From the NCBI GenBank assembly GCA_963775575.1, contig CAVZJG010000003.1, forward strand, positions 310,001-374,000: a stretch of 64,000 nt of DNA. The letters are read 5' to 3'. A program made the position numbers and the translations under genes. The notes below the pieces were generated by a model. It worked only from the letters and a program-made list of their open reading frames with translations, was not told the DNA's origin and did not search any database. The first letter of the stretch is position 1; every line of letters starts with the position of its first letter. This DNA comes from Roseiarcus sp963775575. GTDB lineage: Bacteria; Pseudomonadota; Alphaproteobacteria; Rhizobiales; Beijerinckiaceae. Positions 1 through 8,904 of this stretch are shown one piece after another.

Positions 1-1470
1 CGCGACGACGACGTGCGCGCTTCCCAAGGGATAGGCGGCGCGAAACGCGCGCAGCGACGCCTCGGCCGGCGTCGTCGGCGGGGAGCGGACCATCAGGCGC
101 GCGACGGTCAGGTCGCGCAGCCAGCCGACGTCCTGCGCGCCGCGAATGGATTCGCCGCGCAAGTGGAGGCGCCACGTGGCGAAGGAGTAGCCGAAGGTCG
201 CCCGCACCGCCAGGCTCGTGGCGATGCACGCCGCCAGCACGCCGCCGGCGACGCCGAGGTCGCCGGTGCTCTCCAGCACCAGAAAGGTCATGGTCAGCGG
301 TCCGCCGACCACCGCGACGCTCAGCGTCCCCATGCCCGCCATGATGCAGGCGGTCGGGTCGAGCCCGAGCGTCGGCAGCGCGGCGGCGACGCCGAGCGCG
401 TAGAGCTCGCCGAGCAGCGCCCCGGCGAACAGCGAGGCGAAGAACAGGCCGCCGCGAAAGCCCGACGCGAGCGAAAGCAGGCTCGCGCTCAGCTTGAGGC
501 CAAGCAGCGTCGCCAGGGTCGCCGCCGAAAGCGTCGCCGAAAAGTCGAGCCCGATCGCGCCGTGTCCGGCGCCGAGCATTTGCGGCGTATACAGCGCCAT
601 GCACGCCAGCACGAGCCCGCCGAGCGCGGGGCGCGTCCAGCGCGGCGCGCGCGTCGCCGCGAAGCCGCGTTCGAGCAACGCGGCGGCGCGCATCGCGCCG
701 ACGCCGATCGCCGCCGATATCAGACCCAACGCGACCAGCACGAGGTGATGGCCGAGGGCCAACGGCGCGACCGGCGGGGCGACGATGACGTAGGGCGCGC
801 CGAGCAGCGCCTTGGTGGTCAAGGTCGCCGCCAGCGCGGCGGCGAAAATCGGGCCGGCGTTGGCGAGCGAATAGGCGCCGATGATCAGCTCCGACGCGTA
901 GAAGGCGCCGGTGAGCGGCGCGCCGAACGCCGCCGAGATCGCGCCGCCGGCGCCGCAGCCGACCAGCAGGCGCAAATCCTGGCGGCGCAGCCGCAGCGCC
1001 AGGCCGAGGCGCGAAGCGATGGCGCCGCCGATCTGGGCGTAGCCCGATTCGAGCCCGACCGACGCGCCGCAGCCGTTGGAGATCACCGTTTGCGCGCACA
1101 CGATCAAGCTTTCGCCCATCGCCATGCGGCCGCCGCGCAGCGCGTTGGCCTCGATCGGATCGACCGGGCGCGGCAGCTTGCGGACGCGCCGCCAGGCTTC
1201 GATCAGCCCGACGGCGAGGCCGCCGAGAGGCAGCGCGGCGAAGGCGGCGGCGGGCGCAACCCGCGCCGCCGCGCTCAATCGCACGTCGAACGGGATGCCG
1301 TAGATGACGACGTGCGCGACGTCGACGAGCTCGCTCATCGCCGCCACGCCGAGGCCGGCCAGAACGCCGACGACGACCGCGACGACGACCAGCGACAGTT
1401 CGCTGGAGCGCACCACCGCCCGCAGGCGCGACGTGGGCGCCAGCGCCCAATTCGAAAGGGGAATCTTCAT
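1..1470 (-). CDS. CLC-family chloride channel/transporter, C-terminus cut by window edge
   Basis: Reverse-strand reading from an ATG at 1470 gives 490 codons, open to the window edge. The protein is a multi-spanning membrane protein of the CLC fold. Around residue 130 is the selectivity-filter segment SNGCGASVGLESGYAQIGG, in which the gating glutamate of the family GxExP motif is kept (GLES). Around residue 340 is a GGLFFASLFAGALLGE segment, matching the second filter loop. The last ~50 visible residues (LTVARLMVRSPPT) look like the start of a cytoplasmic CBS domain. CLC proteins move chloride either passively or in exchange for protons, and which applies cannot be told here. No partner gene is visible next to it. 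The family call is firm; the 3' end is missing. Confidence 0.88.
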   Translation of the reverse strand, partial: MKIPLSNWALAPTSRLRAVVRSSELSLVVVAVVVGVLAGLGVAAMSELVDVAHVVIYGIPFDVRLSAAARVAPAAAFAALPLGGLAVGLIEAWRRVRKLPRPVDPIEANALRGGRMAMGESLIVCAQTVISNGCGASVGLESGYAQIGGAIASRLGLALRLRRQDLRLLVGCGAGGAISAAFGAPLTGAFYASELIIGAYSLANAGPIFAAALAATLTTKALLGAPYVIVAPPVAPLALGHHLVLVALGLISAAIGVGAMRAAALLERGFAATRAPRWTRPALGGLVLACMALYTPQMLGAGHGAIGLDFSATLSAATLATLLGLKLSASLLSLASGFRGGLFFASLFAGALLGELYALGVAAALPTLGLDPTACIMAGMGTLSVAVVGGPLTMTFLVLESTGDLGVAGGVLAACIATSLAVRATFGYSFATWRLHLRGESIRGAQDVGWLRDLTVARLMVRSPPTTPAEASLRAFRAAYPLGSAHVVVA

Positions 1471-1668
1471 CGCGTTCGGCGCTCGCGGGCGCCGCGCCGA
1501 TCGGCCATGGCCGCGTCGAGATCGACCGCCGTCATCGGCGCCGCCGCCCTGGAATCTCGCTGGAGCATGGTCGTCGCTCGGCTTGCGTCCTCGCGCGCGC
1601 CAAGACATAAGCGGTCGCGTTCGCCGCCGCAAATCGCCGGCGCGCCGAGTTGTCGAGGAGGGGCGGCC

Positions 1669-1884
1669 ATGTCCGCGCGCGGGCGCAAATTGATCGGCGG
1701 CGTCGCCATGGTCGCCTTCGTCGGCTGCTACGCGATGATCGCGATGGCGATCGCCCAGTCGCGCCCGCTGCGGGAGGCGCCGCCGCTGGCGCAGGCGCTC
1801 GGCTATGTCGTCTTGGGTCTGGCCTGGATCGCGCCGATGGCGCCGCTGATCCGATGGATGGAGCGCCCCGACCCGCGCGGGTGA
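1669..1884 (+). CDS. DUF2842 family small membrane protein
   Basis: A 71-residue protein starting at an ATG 4 bases after a strong ribosome-binding site (GAGGAGGGGCGG). It has two hydrophobic segments (about residues 8-30 and 43-62) and ends in the family-typical pattern of an aromatic/proline stretch followed by RWMERPD. The layout (basic N-terminus, two helices, W-xx-P-xx-P-LIRWM) is that of DUF2842, a small inner-membrane family of alphaproteobacteria with no known function. It is divergent from the CLC gene, about 200 bases away, so regulatory sequence for both probably lies between them. Confidence 0.75.
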   Translation: MSARGRKLIGGVAMVAFVGCYAMIAMAIAQSRPLREAPPLAQALGYVVLGLAWIAPMAPLIRWMERPDPRG

Positions 1885-1939
1885 CGCCGGCGGCCGGCCG
1901 CGGACGGGGGAGCGGCGACGAATTCGGCGCGGGGTCCGC

Positions 1940-2290
1940 TCAATCCTTCTTCACCGCGAACGACGCCGCCGGGCGGCCCGGCTCGCGCACCGTCACGCGG
2001 GCGCTGGCGGGGCCCGTGCGGGTCAAGACGGCTTCGCCCAGCGGCCATGTGATCGTCGCCGTCGCGCCGTCCGGCGACACGGACCCTTTTGCGTCGTCGA
2101 CGTAATCGTCGCGCCAGTAGACGCCGATCACGTCGTCGCCGGCGAAAATAAACTGCGCGCCCGTTGCGCCGCTCCAGCCGCCGGCCCAGGCGCCATCCCA
2201 GGACTGTCGGCCTTGAGCGAACGCCGGCGAGCCGATCGGCCCGGCGGCGGCGGCGAGCAGCAGCAGCGATAGGACGGCGAGGCGTTTCAT
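1940..2290 (-). CDS. Small exported protein of unknown function
   Basis: A 116-residue protein with a clear Sec signal peptide: MKR, a leucine/alanine-rich core, and a likely cut after SPAFA-Q near residue 25. The mature part is about 90 residues, beta-rich in character (WDGAWAGGWSG, then FAGDDVIGVYWRDDYV), and resembles small periplasmic beta-sandwich proteins. I do not recognise the family. It stands alone, convergent with the DUF2842 gene and upstream of the polysaccharide deacetylase gene on the same strand (about 95 bases after it in transcription order). Confidence 0.6.
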   Translation of the reverse strand: MKRLAVLSLLLLAAAAGPIGSPAFAQGRQSWDGAWAGGWSGATGAQFIFAGDDVIGVYWRDDYVDDAKGSVSPDGATATITWPLGEAVLTRTGPASARVTVREPGRPAASFAVKKD

Positions 2291-2384
2291 CGGGCGTCCT
2301 TCCTCGGTTGGTTGGTCGTCGCCGGCGGTTTACGGTCCGGGCGGCGCCGGGCGGACGAGAATCCGCGCCGGCGCCCTCGCGCCC

Positions 2385-3437
2385 TCAATCGACATTGAGG
2401 CGCCGGCCGCGATTCCACAGCGCGAAGGGCGCGCCGGAGAGCAGCACTTCCAAAGCCGCCGGGTTTTGCCACAGGCCATTGACGGAAACGCGCGGCAACG
2501 CGGTCAGGTGGCCCGCGTGTTCGGCGAACAGCATGCCCGGACGCGTCGTCACCGCGCAGGAAAAGCCGACCCGCCGCGCCAGCTCGAATTCGCGCGGTCC
2601 CGCGCTGGAAGCGTCGCCGACGGGATAGGCGAAGGCGTCGACGTCGAGATCGAGCCGCGACTCCAAGGTCGCCTTCGAGCCCGCCATCTCCTCGCGCGCC
2701 AACCATTCAGGCGACTTGGCGAGCATGCGGTGGGTCATCGAGTGCGCGCCCACGGCGACCAGCCGATGGCCGGCGAACGCGGCGACCTCCTTCCAGTCCA
2801 TGAACAGAGCGTCCGCGAGCGAAGCGCTGCCTACTCCGGCCTGGCGCGCCAACGCGCCGATCGCGTCCAGCATCTCCGCCTCGGGGCGCGCCCGCAACGC
2901 CCAGTAGATGCGGTCGAAGGCGGCGGCCTTTTGCTTGGCGCTGCGGGTCTTGAGGCGCAGCGCGAGGCCGGGAAGCTCGATCGAGACTTCGTCGTGCCAG
3001 CGCAGCGATTCCTCCAGCTCCAGCCACCACAGCCGCGCCGTGCGCTCGATGAAGCCGACCGCGAAGAACGTCGTGAACGGCGCTTCGTGCCGCTCGAGCA
3101 CGGGAAGCGCGAATTCGCGCGCGTCGCGGTAGCCGTCGTCGAAGGTCAGCGCGGCGAAACGCGGCCCGCCCTCGACGAGCCTGCGCCGCGCTTCCGCGAG
3201 CGAGACCAGCTCGAAGCCGAGACGACGAACCACGCCGAGCGCCGCGTCGAGAAATTCCGGCGTGATCTCGAGCAGCCGGTTCGGCGCGAAGCCCGGCGTC
3301 GCCGGATTCCACGGGCGCACCCGATGAAACGTCAGGATGACGCCCCGCCCGCGCGTCGCCGGCGCCAGCGCTTTGTGCAGGCCGCTGGCGCGGAACGCCG
3401 CGAATCCGGCGTCGATGACGAACTTCCTCAGCGCCAT
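2385..3437 (-). CDS. Polysaccharide deacetylase (NodB-type, CE4)
   Basis: A 350-residue protein starting at ATG 3437 (MALRKFVID). The NodB homology domain shows the first metal/catalytic block TFHRVRP (about residue 40), the block LTFDDGYRD (about residue 100) with its two aspartates, and the later VGAHSMTHRML with the two histidines of the H-S-x-x-H metal site. CE4 enzymes remove N- or O-acetyl groups from glycans in a metal-dependent way. There is no evident signal peptide. It opens the exopolysaccharide region and is divergent from the CelD-type acyltransferase gene, so polymer modification is its likely job. Longer in-frame extension upstream of 3437 is low-complexity and not credible. 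Confidence 0.85.
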   Translation of the reverse strand: MALRKFVIDAGFAAFRASGLHKALAPATRGRGVILTFHRVRPWNPATPGFAPNRLLEITPEFLDAALGVVRRLGFELVSLAEARRRLVEGGPRFAALTFDDGYRDAREFALPVLERHEAPFTTFFAVGFIERTARLWWLELEESLRWHDEVSIELPGLALRLKTRSAKQKAAAFDRIYWALRARPEAEMLDAIGALARQAGVGSASLADALFMDWKEVAAFAGHRLVAVGAHSMTHRMLAKSPEWLAREEMAGSKATLESRLDLDVDAFAYPVGDASSAGPREFELARRVGFSCAVTTRPGMLFAEHAGHLTALPRVSVNGLWQNPAALEVLLSGAPFALWNRGRRLNVD

Positions 3438-3515
3438 GATTCGCACCCCCGCGCAATCTAACCGCCGGACCTCGCCAAGGATACATCGGCGGGGATTTTC
3501 GCCATTCCTCGCCGC

Positions 3516-4808
3516 TTGACGGCGCGGCTTAAACCAAGCGTTGACGCCTCGGCCGCTAGAGTGGCCGCGCCTCGCGCCCCGGGATTTTCGCCCTTGCCTC
3601 CTGCCGCCTCGCTCGCCCGCCTCTCGCCGCGCCGCGCCGCGCCGGCGCCGCGCGCCGCCGTCGGCCCGGCGCCCGCCTTCGCCTCGGTCGAAATTCTCGA
3701 TTCGATCGAGGCGGCGCGCGGACCCTGGGCCGAGATCGAAAAAATCGCGCCGGCGAGCCCCTATCAAGATTTCGACTTCGCCCGCCTGTGGCTGGAGACG
3801 GTCGGCGCGGCCCGGCGCGTTACGCCGATGATCGTCGTCGCGCGCGATCGAGCCGGCGAGGTCGCCGCGCTGCTGCCGCTTGGAGCTTCTTCCCATGGGC
3901 CATTGCGGCTCGCCGCCTTTCTCGGCGGCAAGGACGCCAACTTCAACCTCGGCCTGTTCCGCCCGGGCGCCGCCTGGGGGAGCGAAGACGTCGGGGCGCT
4001 GCTCGCCGCCGCCGTTCGGCTCGCCCGGCCGCGCGTCGACGCGTTCTTGTTCGTCAACCAGCCGCGGGAGTGGCAGGGCGCCGCCAATCCGCTGGCCGAC
4101 GCGCCGGGCCAGCCGAGCCCGAGCTTCGCCTATAAGAGCGCCCTGCCCCGCGATTTCGACCTCTGGCGCGACGCGCACGCCTCCAGGGAAGCGCAAAAGA
4201 AGCTGCGCAAGAAGGCCAAGCGCCTGGAGGCGCTGGGTCCGCTCGCCCATCGCCGCGCCGCCGACCCGGACGAAGTCGAACGCTTCCTCGGCGCCTTCGC
4301 CGCGCAGCGGCGCGCGCGCATGCGCGCGCTCGGGATCGCCGACGCCTACGACAGCGCCGAGGCGCAGGCGTTCCTCGAGCGCCTCGCGCTTTGCGGCCTC
4401 GCCGAGGGCGCGCCGCGCCTGGAGCTCCACGCGCTCCTCGTCGGCGATCGCATCGTCGCCGCGTTCGGCGCGCTCGGCGCCGGCGACCGGCTCAGCGGGC
4501 TCTTCATCTCCTACGATTCCGATCCCGAAATCGCGCGCTCCAGTCCCGGCGAACTGATGGTCCAGGCCGTCGTGCGCGAGGCGATCGCGCGCGGCTTCGC
4601 GACCTTCGATCTCGGCGTCGGCGCGGCGCGCTACAAGGACGACGCCTGCGAGGCCGAAGAAGCGTTGTTCGACAGCGCCTTCGCCTTCACCGCGCTGGGC
4701 CGCCTCGCCGCGCTCGCGTTCAAGCTGAAGCAGCGCGCCAAGCGCCGGATCAAGCAGTCGCCGCGGCTGCTCGCCTTGTTCGCGCGGCGGCGCGCGGCGG
4801 CGAGATAG
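3516..4808 (+). CDS. CelD/BcsL-type GNAT acyltransferase
   Basis: Up to 430 residues. The C-terminal two thirds carry the GNAT_6 (CelD/BcsL) fold: residues about 215-400 include SREAQKKLRKKAKRL, a long helix with FAAQRRARMRALGI, then ELHALLVGDRIVAAFGAL and a final DLGVGAARYKDDAC block typical of the family. Proteins of this type sit in cellulose and exopolysaccharide loci and probably acylate sugars or lipid-linked intermediates. The start is uncertain: a TTG at 3516, or a GTG at 3561, which would remove an alanine/proline-rich leader. Neither has a clear ribosome-binding site. It diverges from the deacetylase gene. Confidence 0.75.
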   Translation: MTARLKPSVDASAARVAAPRAPGFSPLPPAASLARLSPRRAAPAPRAAVGPAPAFASVEILDSIEAARGPWAEIEKIAPASPYQDFDFARLWLETVGAARRVTPMIVVARDRAGEVAALLPLGASSHGPLRLAAFLGGKDANFNLGLFRPGAAWGSEDVGALLAAAVRLARPRVDAFLFVNQPREWQGAANPLADAPGQPSPSFAYKSALPRDFDLWRDAHASREAQKKLRKKAKRLEALGPLAHRRAADPDEVERFLGAFAAQRRARMRALGIADAYDSAEAQAFLERLALCGLAEGAPRLELHALLVGDRIVAAFGALGAGDRLSGLFISYDSDPEIARSSPGELMVQAVVREAIARGFATFDLGVGAARYKDDACEAEEALFDSAFAFTALGRLAALAFKLKQRAKRRIKQSPRLLALFARRRAAAR

Positions 4809-4839
4809 GCGCCGTCAATCCCGCGCCTCGCCCCGCTCT

Positions 4840-5689
4840 TCATGGATCGGGAAAGTCCGCGCCCTCGCTGACTGCGGCCCAGGATTCGAAATCCCGCTTC
4901 ATCGCTTCGATCTTGTCGCGGCCGGCCGCGAGCGCGATTCTGCCGAGCATCAGGCGCTGCGGAGCGTCGGGCGCCTCGACCGCTTTGACGATGGCGGCGG
5001 CCGCTCGCGCGGGGTCGCCCGACTGCTTGCCGCTGTAACCGCGCAGTCTGGCGGCGCCTCACGCCCGCGGTCGCCTCGTAGTCGGCGATCGGATGCTGCG
5101 TTTCATGGGCCGACCGGCCGGCCCAATCGGTGCGGAAGCCGCTCGGTTCGACGATCAGAATCTTGATCCCCAGCGGCGCCGTCTCGCACGCGAGCGCCTC
5201 GGAGAGCCCTTCGAGGGCGAATTTGGTGGCGTTGTAAAAGCCGACCCCGGGCAGGCCGCGAACGCCGCCCATCGAGGAGATATTGACGATATGGCCCGAG
5301 CGGCGCGCGCGCATGCCGGGCAGGACCGCGCGCGTCATCGCGGCCAGCCCCCAGAAATTGATCTCGAACATGCGGCGCGCTTCGCTTTCCTCGCTTTCCT
5401 CGATCGCGCCGAAATAGCCGACGCCGGCGTTGTTCACCAGGACGTCGATCCGGCCGAACCTCGCTTCAGCCGCCGCCACGGCGGCGGCAATGTCGTCTGG
5501 CTTGGTCACGTCGAGTTGCAGGACGAGCGCGCGCGCCTCATGGCCGACGGCGAGATCGGCGACCGCGGCCGGCTTTCGCGCGGTGACGACGACCCGGTAG
5601 CCGCCTTCGAGCGTATGGCGCGCGAGCGCGCGCCCGAACCCGGTCGAGCAACCCGTGATGAACCACACCGGCTTTTCCTGCTGCGTCAT
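4840..5689 (-). pseudogene. Short-chain dehydrogenase/reductase, one frameshift
   Basis: The reading from ATG 5689 (MTQQEKPVWFITG) gives a classical SDR: TGCSTGFG cofactor loop at about residue 10, VNNAGVGYFG at about 85, and the catalytic serine in NISSMGG and YNATK (Tyr-x-x-x-Lys) at about 140-160. After YEATAG the frame is lost near 5045-5075. Continuing one frame over gives LRGYSGKQSGDPARAAAAI and then EAMKRDFESWAAVS, the expected C-terminus, stopping at 4840. The 850-base span is 3n+1, so one extra base (or two missing) explains the break. The conserved downstream frame points to a very recent event or a sequence error. Substrate unknown. Confidence 0.8.
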
Positions 5690-5764
5690 TGCCCGCGCTC
5701 CTGTCGTCCAATGGGCGTCTCGCCTCAGAGCGAGATTGGCGTAGCCGCGCCACGACGATCTCCG

Positions 5765-5898
5765 CCATCGACCTCTTGGAAGCAAAAATTCCGACCGTGA
5801 GGACCTGTCAAGGACTTTAGCCGCTGCGCGGCGGTCCGAAGGACCGTCCTTGACAGGTCCTCACGGTCGGAAAAAGACGCTCTCCAAGAGGTCGATGG
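5765..5898. repeat. Nested palindromic repeat element, copy 1
   Basis: Outer 16-base arms (5765-5780 with 5883-5898) enclose a perfect 26-base inverted repeat (5789-5814 with 5847-5872). The 32-base apex itself holds two small hairpins: ccgc-tgc-gcgg at 5821-5831 and cggtcc-gaa-ggaccg at 5832-5846. The core recurs at 42686-42813 with the same total length. It lies between the SDR gene and the GumC-like gene, in the only stretch here longer than 300 bases without a gene (5690-6028). Beyond the repeat I see nothing else there. Confidence 0.9.
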
Positions 5899-6028
5899 CG
5901 CGCTATGTCGACGGCTTCGCGCGTGTGGCGACCCCAGTTCGGAGCCCTTAGAGCCACGGTGGGCGGAACGCGGCGCTTGCGCGCCGGACGCCGACCGGCG
6001 GTCGCGTTTACAAAAACCGGCGCTCGGG

Positions 6029-8131
6029 CTACGCCGCGCGTTCGATCGCCGCGCGATCGCCCGAGACCAGGCCGATCGTGGTGAGCGACGTCGGCGCCAG
6101 TCTTTCGCGTAGCCGGCCGAGCGCCCCCTCGAGGCGCCGGGCGGGCGCGACCATGACGAACGCCGCGACGGCGTCGAGCGCCGCCCCGACCTCGGCCGAC
6201 CGCCAATCCGAGGCGCACAGCACGACGAAATCGTAACTCTTCGCCAGCGCCGCGAGCGCTTCGCCGAGCCCATCGACGTCGATTCGGCCGGCGCCGGCGG
6301 GAATGACGTCGAGGCTGGAAGAGAGATCGCGGTGCAAGGCGTTCTCGAACGAAGCGCGGCCGTCGAGAAGTTCGGCGAGCCCGGCGAGCCCGCGGCCGCT
6401 CTCGGCCCGGCGATCGAGAACGTCGGCAAGCCAGTCCTGCGAGACGCCGAGATCGACCAGCGCCGTGCGCCCGCGCTTCGACAGCCGCCGCGCGGCGGTC
6501 AAGGCGAGGCCCAGCGCGCGGCTGGTGGCCTCCCCCGCGAACAGCGTGGTCAGCGCCTCGCCGTCCCGCGCGATGTCGGCGAGCCGGTCGGCGAGCGCCT
6601 CGGCGGAGGAAAACGCGCCGGGAATCTCCGCCGGCGGCGCGGGCCGCGCCGCCGCGCCGACTGACGCCGGCGCCTCCTCGTCTGGCGCTTCGCGCGCGCC
6701 GGCGAGCGGCGTGGAGGCCGCGCCGCCCGAGGCGACGGCGGCGTCCGCTAGCAGCGCCTGCGCCGCGACGACGCCGACCGAAACGAGCAACCCGGCGAAG
6801 GTCGCCAGCAGCACCGTCGGCGCCTTCTTGGGGAAGGTCGGCGTGCGCGGCTCGGTCGCGCGCTCGATGATGCGCGCGTCGGCCGGGGCGGCGTTGTCGG
6901 CGTCGCGCGCCAGCGCTTCGCGATATTTCTGCAGGTAGGATTCGAGCTGATCGCGCGAGGTCTTGGCGTCCAGTTCGAGCGCGCGCAACTGCACGTCGTC
7001 GGCGTCGCCCGTCGCGACGGTCTTGGACTGCGCGGCCAGGGCGGCGCTCAGGCTGTCGACTTGGGCCGCCGCCACTTTGGCCTCGTCCTCCAGCGCCAGC
7101 ACGGCCTTGTTCGCCGCCAGACGGATCTCGTCGTCGAGCCCGGCCAGCTCCGCGTTCAATTCCTTCATGTGGGGATGCTGGGGCAGCAGGGTGCGCGATT
7201 CGAGCGCGATTTGCGACTTCAGCGCGACGCGCTGCTCGGCGTAACGGCGCAGCGACTCGTCCTTGGCGGCGTCGGCGACCTCGTCGAGCCGGCCTTCGCG
7301 CAGCATCGTGCGCAACGATCGCGCCTTGGCGACCGCGGCGGCCTGGGCCGCGCGCGCCGCCGCGAGCTGCGCGTTGATGTCGGCGAGCTGCTGGACCGGC
7401 ACGGTCATGCCGTTGGCGCCGGGGAGCAGTCCCGAATTGGCGCGAAACGCCTCGACCTTGGCTTCGGCGTCGGCGACCTTGGCGCGCAGTTCATCGATTT
7501 TTTGCGACAGCCAGGCGCTCGCCGCCTTCGCTTCGTTCTTCTTGGCGCCTTCCTGTTCGGCGAGATAGAGCTCGGCCACCGTGTTGGCGCCGCGCGCCGC
7601 CAGCGCGGGATCCGCGCTGACGAACTCGATTTGCAGCACCCGCGACTTGACGACCGGGAATACGGTCAGGCGGGAAAGAAAGACGCCGACGACGCGGTCC
7701 TCGACCGTGCCGCCGCGCCCGCCGGCGAGAAGCGACCACGCGATCGCCAGCGGGTTGCCGGAGGTCGGCGGATTGAATTCGGCCCGCTCGGCCAGAGCGA
7801 GCTTGGCGGCCGCCTGGCGCGCAAGCTCGGTGGTGGCGACGGTCTCGGCCTGGCTCTGCACCGCCTCGGGATCGATGACGGCGCCCGGCTCGACGCCCGC
7901 CTTGTCGGGCCGGGTGAAATAGCTCTCCTGGTTCTCCAGCAGCACCTTGGCGACGCCGGTGTAGCGCGGGGCTATCGCCGTCACCACGACGAGGGCGACG
8001 AGGCACGAGGCGAGCGTCGGGACGACGATCCACCGTTTGCGCCGCCGCAACGCGCGCCCCAGGCGCACGAGGTCGATGGCTTCGCCGCGCTCCGCCGGCG
8101 CGTCGCCGTCCTCGAATCCATCGCCGTTCAT
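6029..8131 (-). CDS. GumC/Wzc-like polysaccharide co-polymerase with decayed BY-kinase domain
   Basis: A 700-residue protein from ATG 8131, preceded by GGAGCGGCGG. Residues about 20-60 hold a Wzz-type N-terminus with transmembrane helix 1 (VVPTLASCLVALVVVTAI). Residues about 180-410 are alanine/lysine/glutamate-rich coiled coil, the periplasmic part. Helix 2 lies near residues 435-455 (LLATFAGLLVSVGVV). The C-terminal cytoplasmic 180 residues look like a bacterial tyrosine kinase (YDFVVLCASDW at the Walker B place), but the Walker A lysine motif is gone (LFAGEATSRALG) and there is no tyrosine tail. It should control polymer length and export, with Wza encoded divergently at 8298. Confidence 0.85.
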   Translation of the reverse strand: MNGDGFEDGDAPAERGEAIDLVRLGRALRRRKRWIVVPTLASCLVALVVVTAIAPRYTGVAKVLLENQESYFTRPDKAGVEPGAVIDPEAVQSQAETVATTELARQAAAKLALAERAEFNPPTSGNPLAIAWSLLAGGRGGTVEDRVVGVFLSRLTVFPVVKSRVLQIEFVSADPALAARGANTVAELYLAEQEGAKKNEAKAASAWLSQKIDELRAKVADAEAKVEAFRANSGLLPGANGMTVPVQQLADINAQLAAARAAQAAAVAKARSLRTMLREGRLDEVADAAKDESLRRYAEQRVALKSQIALESRTLLPQHPHMKELNAELAGLDDEIRLAANKAVLALEDEAKVAAAQVDSLSAALAAQSKTVATGDADDVQLRALELDAKTSRDQLESYLQKYREALARDADNAAPADARIIERATEPRTPTFPKKAPTVLLATFAGLLVSVGVVAAQALLADAAVASGGAASTPLAGAREAPDEEAPASVGAAARPAPPAEIPGAFSSAEALADRLADIARDGEALTTLFAGEATSRALGLALTAARRLSKRGRTALVDLGVSQDWLADVLDRRAESGRGLAGLAELLDGRASFENALHRDLSSSLDVIPAGAGRIDVDGLGEALAALAKSYDFVVLCASDWRSAEVGAALDAVAAFVMVAPARRLEGALGRLRERLAPTSLTTIGLVSGDRAAIERAA

Positions 8132-8297
8132 CCGCCGCTCCGATCCGTCAACGCACCTGAACTCGCTTCGTTTATGCGCGATTAAGGTTGCCGAGCGGTT
8201 AAGCCGAAGCGCCTGGCCGAGAGCGTCCGTTGTCCTTTCGTTAACCATGCCCCGGTAAATCATGGAGACGGCGGTTCTCAATGCGCGGTCTTCAGCC

Positions 8298-8858
8298 ATG
8301 AATCGGATCTTCGGCCTCGCCCTGGCTATCGCGCTGACCGCGCTCGGCGGCTGTTCGGCGCCGCGCACCAACGCCGAGGTCCTGCGCACGCCTATCGACG
8401 CGCCTTATCGATTGGCGAGCGGCGATCGGCTGCGCGTGATCGTGTTCGGCCAGGAAGCTCTTTCCAATTCCTTCTCGGTCGACGGCGCGGGCAACGTCGC
8501 CTTGCCGTTGATCGGCATGGTGCGCGCGCAAGGGTCGACCACGGCGGAACTCGGCCGCGCCATCGAGGCGCGCCTGCGTCAGGGTTTTCTTCGCGAGCCC
8601 AACGTTTCGGTCGAGGTCGAGGCCTATCGCCCGTTCTTCGTTCTCGGCGAAGTCACCGTCGCCGGCCAATATCCGTTCGTCAACGGCATGACGGTGCAGA
8701 ACGCGATCGCGGTCGCCGGCGGTTTCACCCCGCGCGGCGCGCAGGACAGCGTCGACCTCACCCGCATGATCGACGGACGGCCGATCACGGCCTCCGTGCC
8801 GATGACCTTCGCCGTCCGGCCCGGCGACACCATCCAGGTTAGAGAACGGTTCTTTTAG
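8298..8858 (+). CDS. Wza/GumB-like polysaccharide export lipoprotein
   Basis: A 186-residue protein from ATG 8298 (MNRIFGLAL). A lipobox LTALGGC places the lipidated cysteine near residue 18, so it is an outer-membrane lipoprotein. Residues about 30-105 form the Poly_export domain (YRLASGDRLRVIVFGQE, VDGAGNVALPLIG), followed by an SLBB-like domain (FFVLGEVTVAGQYPFVNGMTV). It is short like GumB and lacks the long C-terminal part of E. coli Wza. With the GumC-like protein encoded divergently 166 bases away it should form the trans-envelope export channel. An in-frame ATG at 8262 would spoil the signal peptide and is not preferred. Confidence 0.9.
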   Translation: MNRIFGLALAIALTALGGCSAPRTNAEVLRTPIDAPYRLASGDRLRVIVFGQEALSNSFSVDGAGNVALPLIGMVRAQGSTTAELGRAIEARLRQGFLREPNVSVEVEAYRPFFVLGEVTVAGQYPFVNGMTVQNAIAVAGGFTPRGAQDSVDLTRMIDGRPITASVPMTFAVRPGDTIQVRERFF

Positions 8859-8904
8859 GATATCGCGATAGTTGAAGAGCCATGATCGCCAACGGATTGG
8901 ACTG

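Noticed and set aside
13..1884. A 623-codon plus-strand ORF at the left edge
   Set aside because: Rich in arginine, alanine and glycine with no family pattern. It is the antisense shadow of the CLC gene; only its last 71 codons are real (DUF2842).
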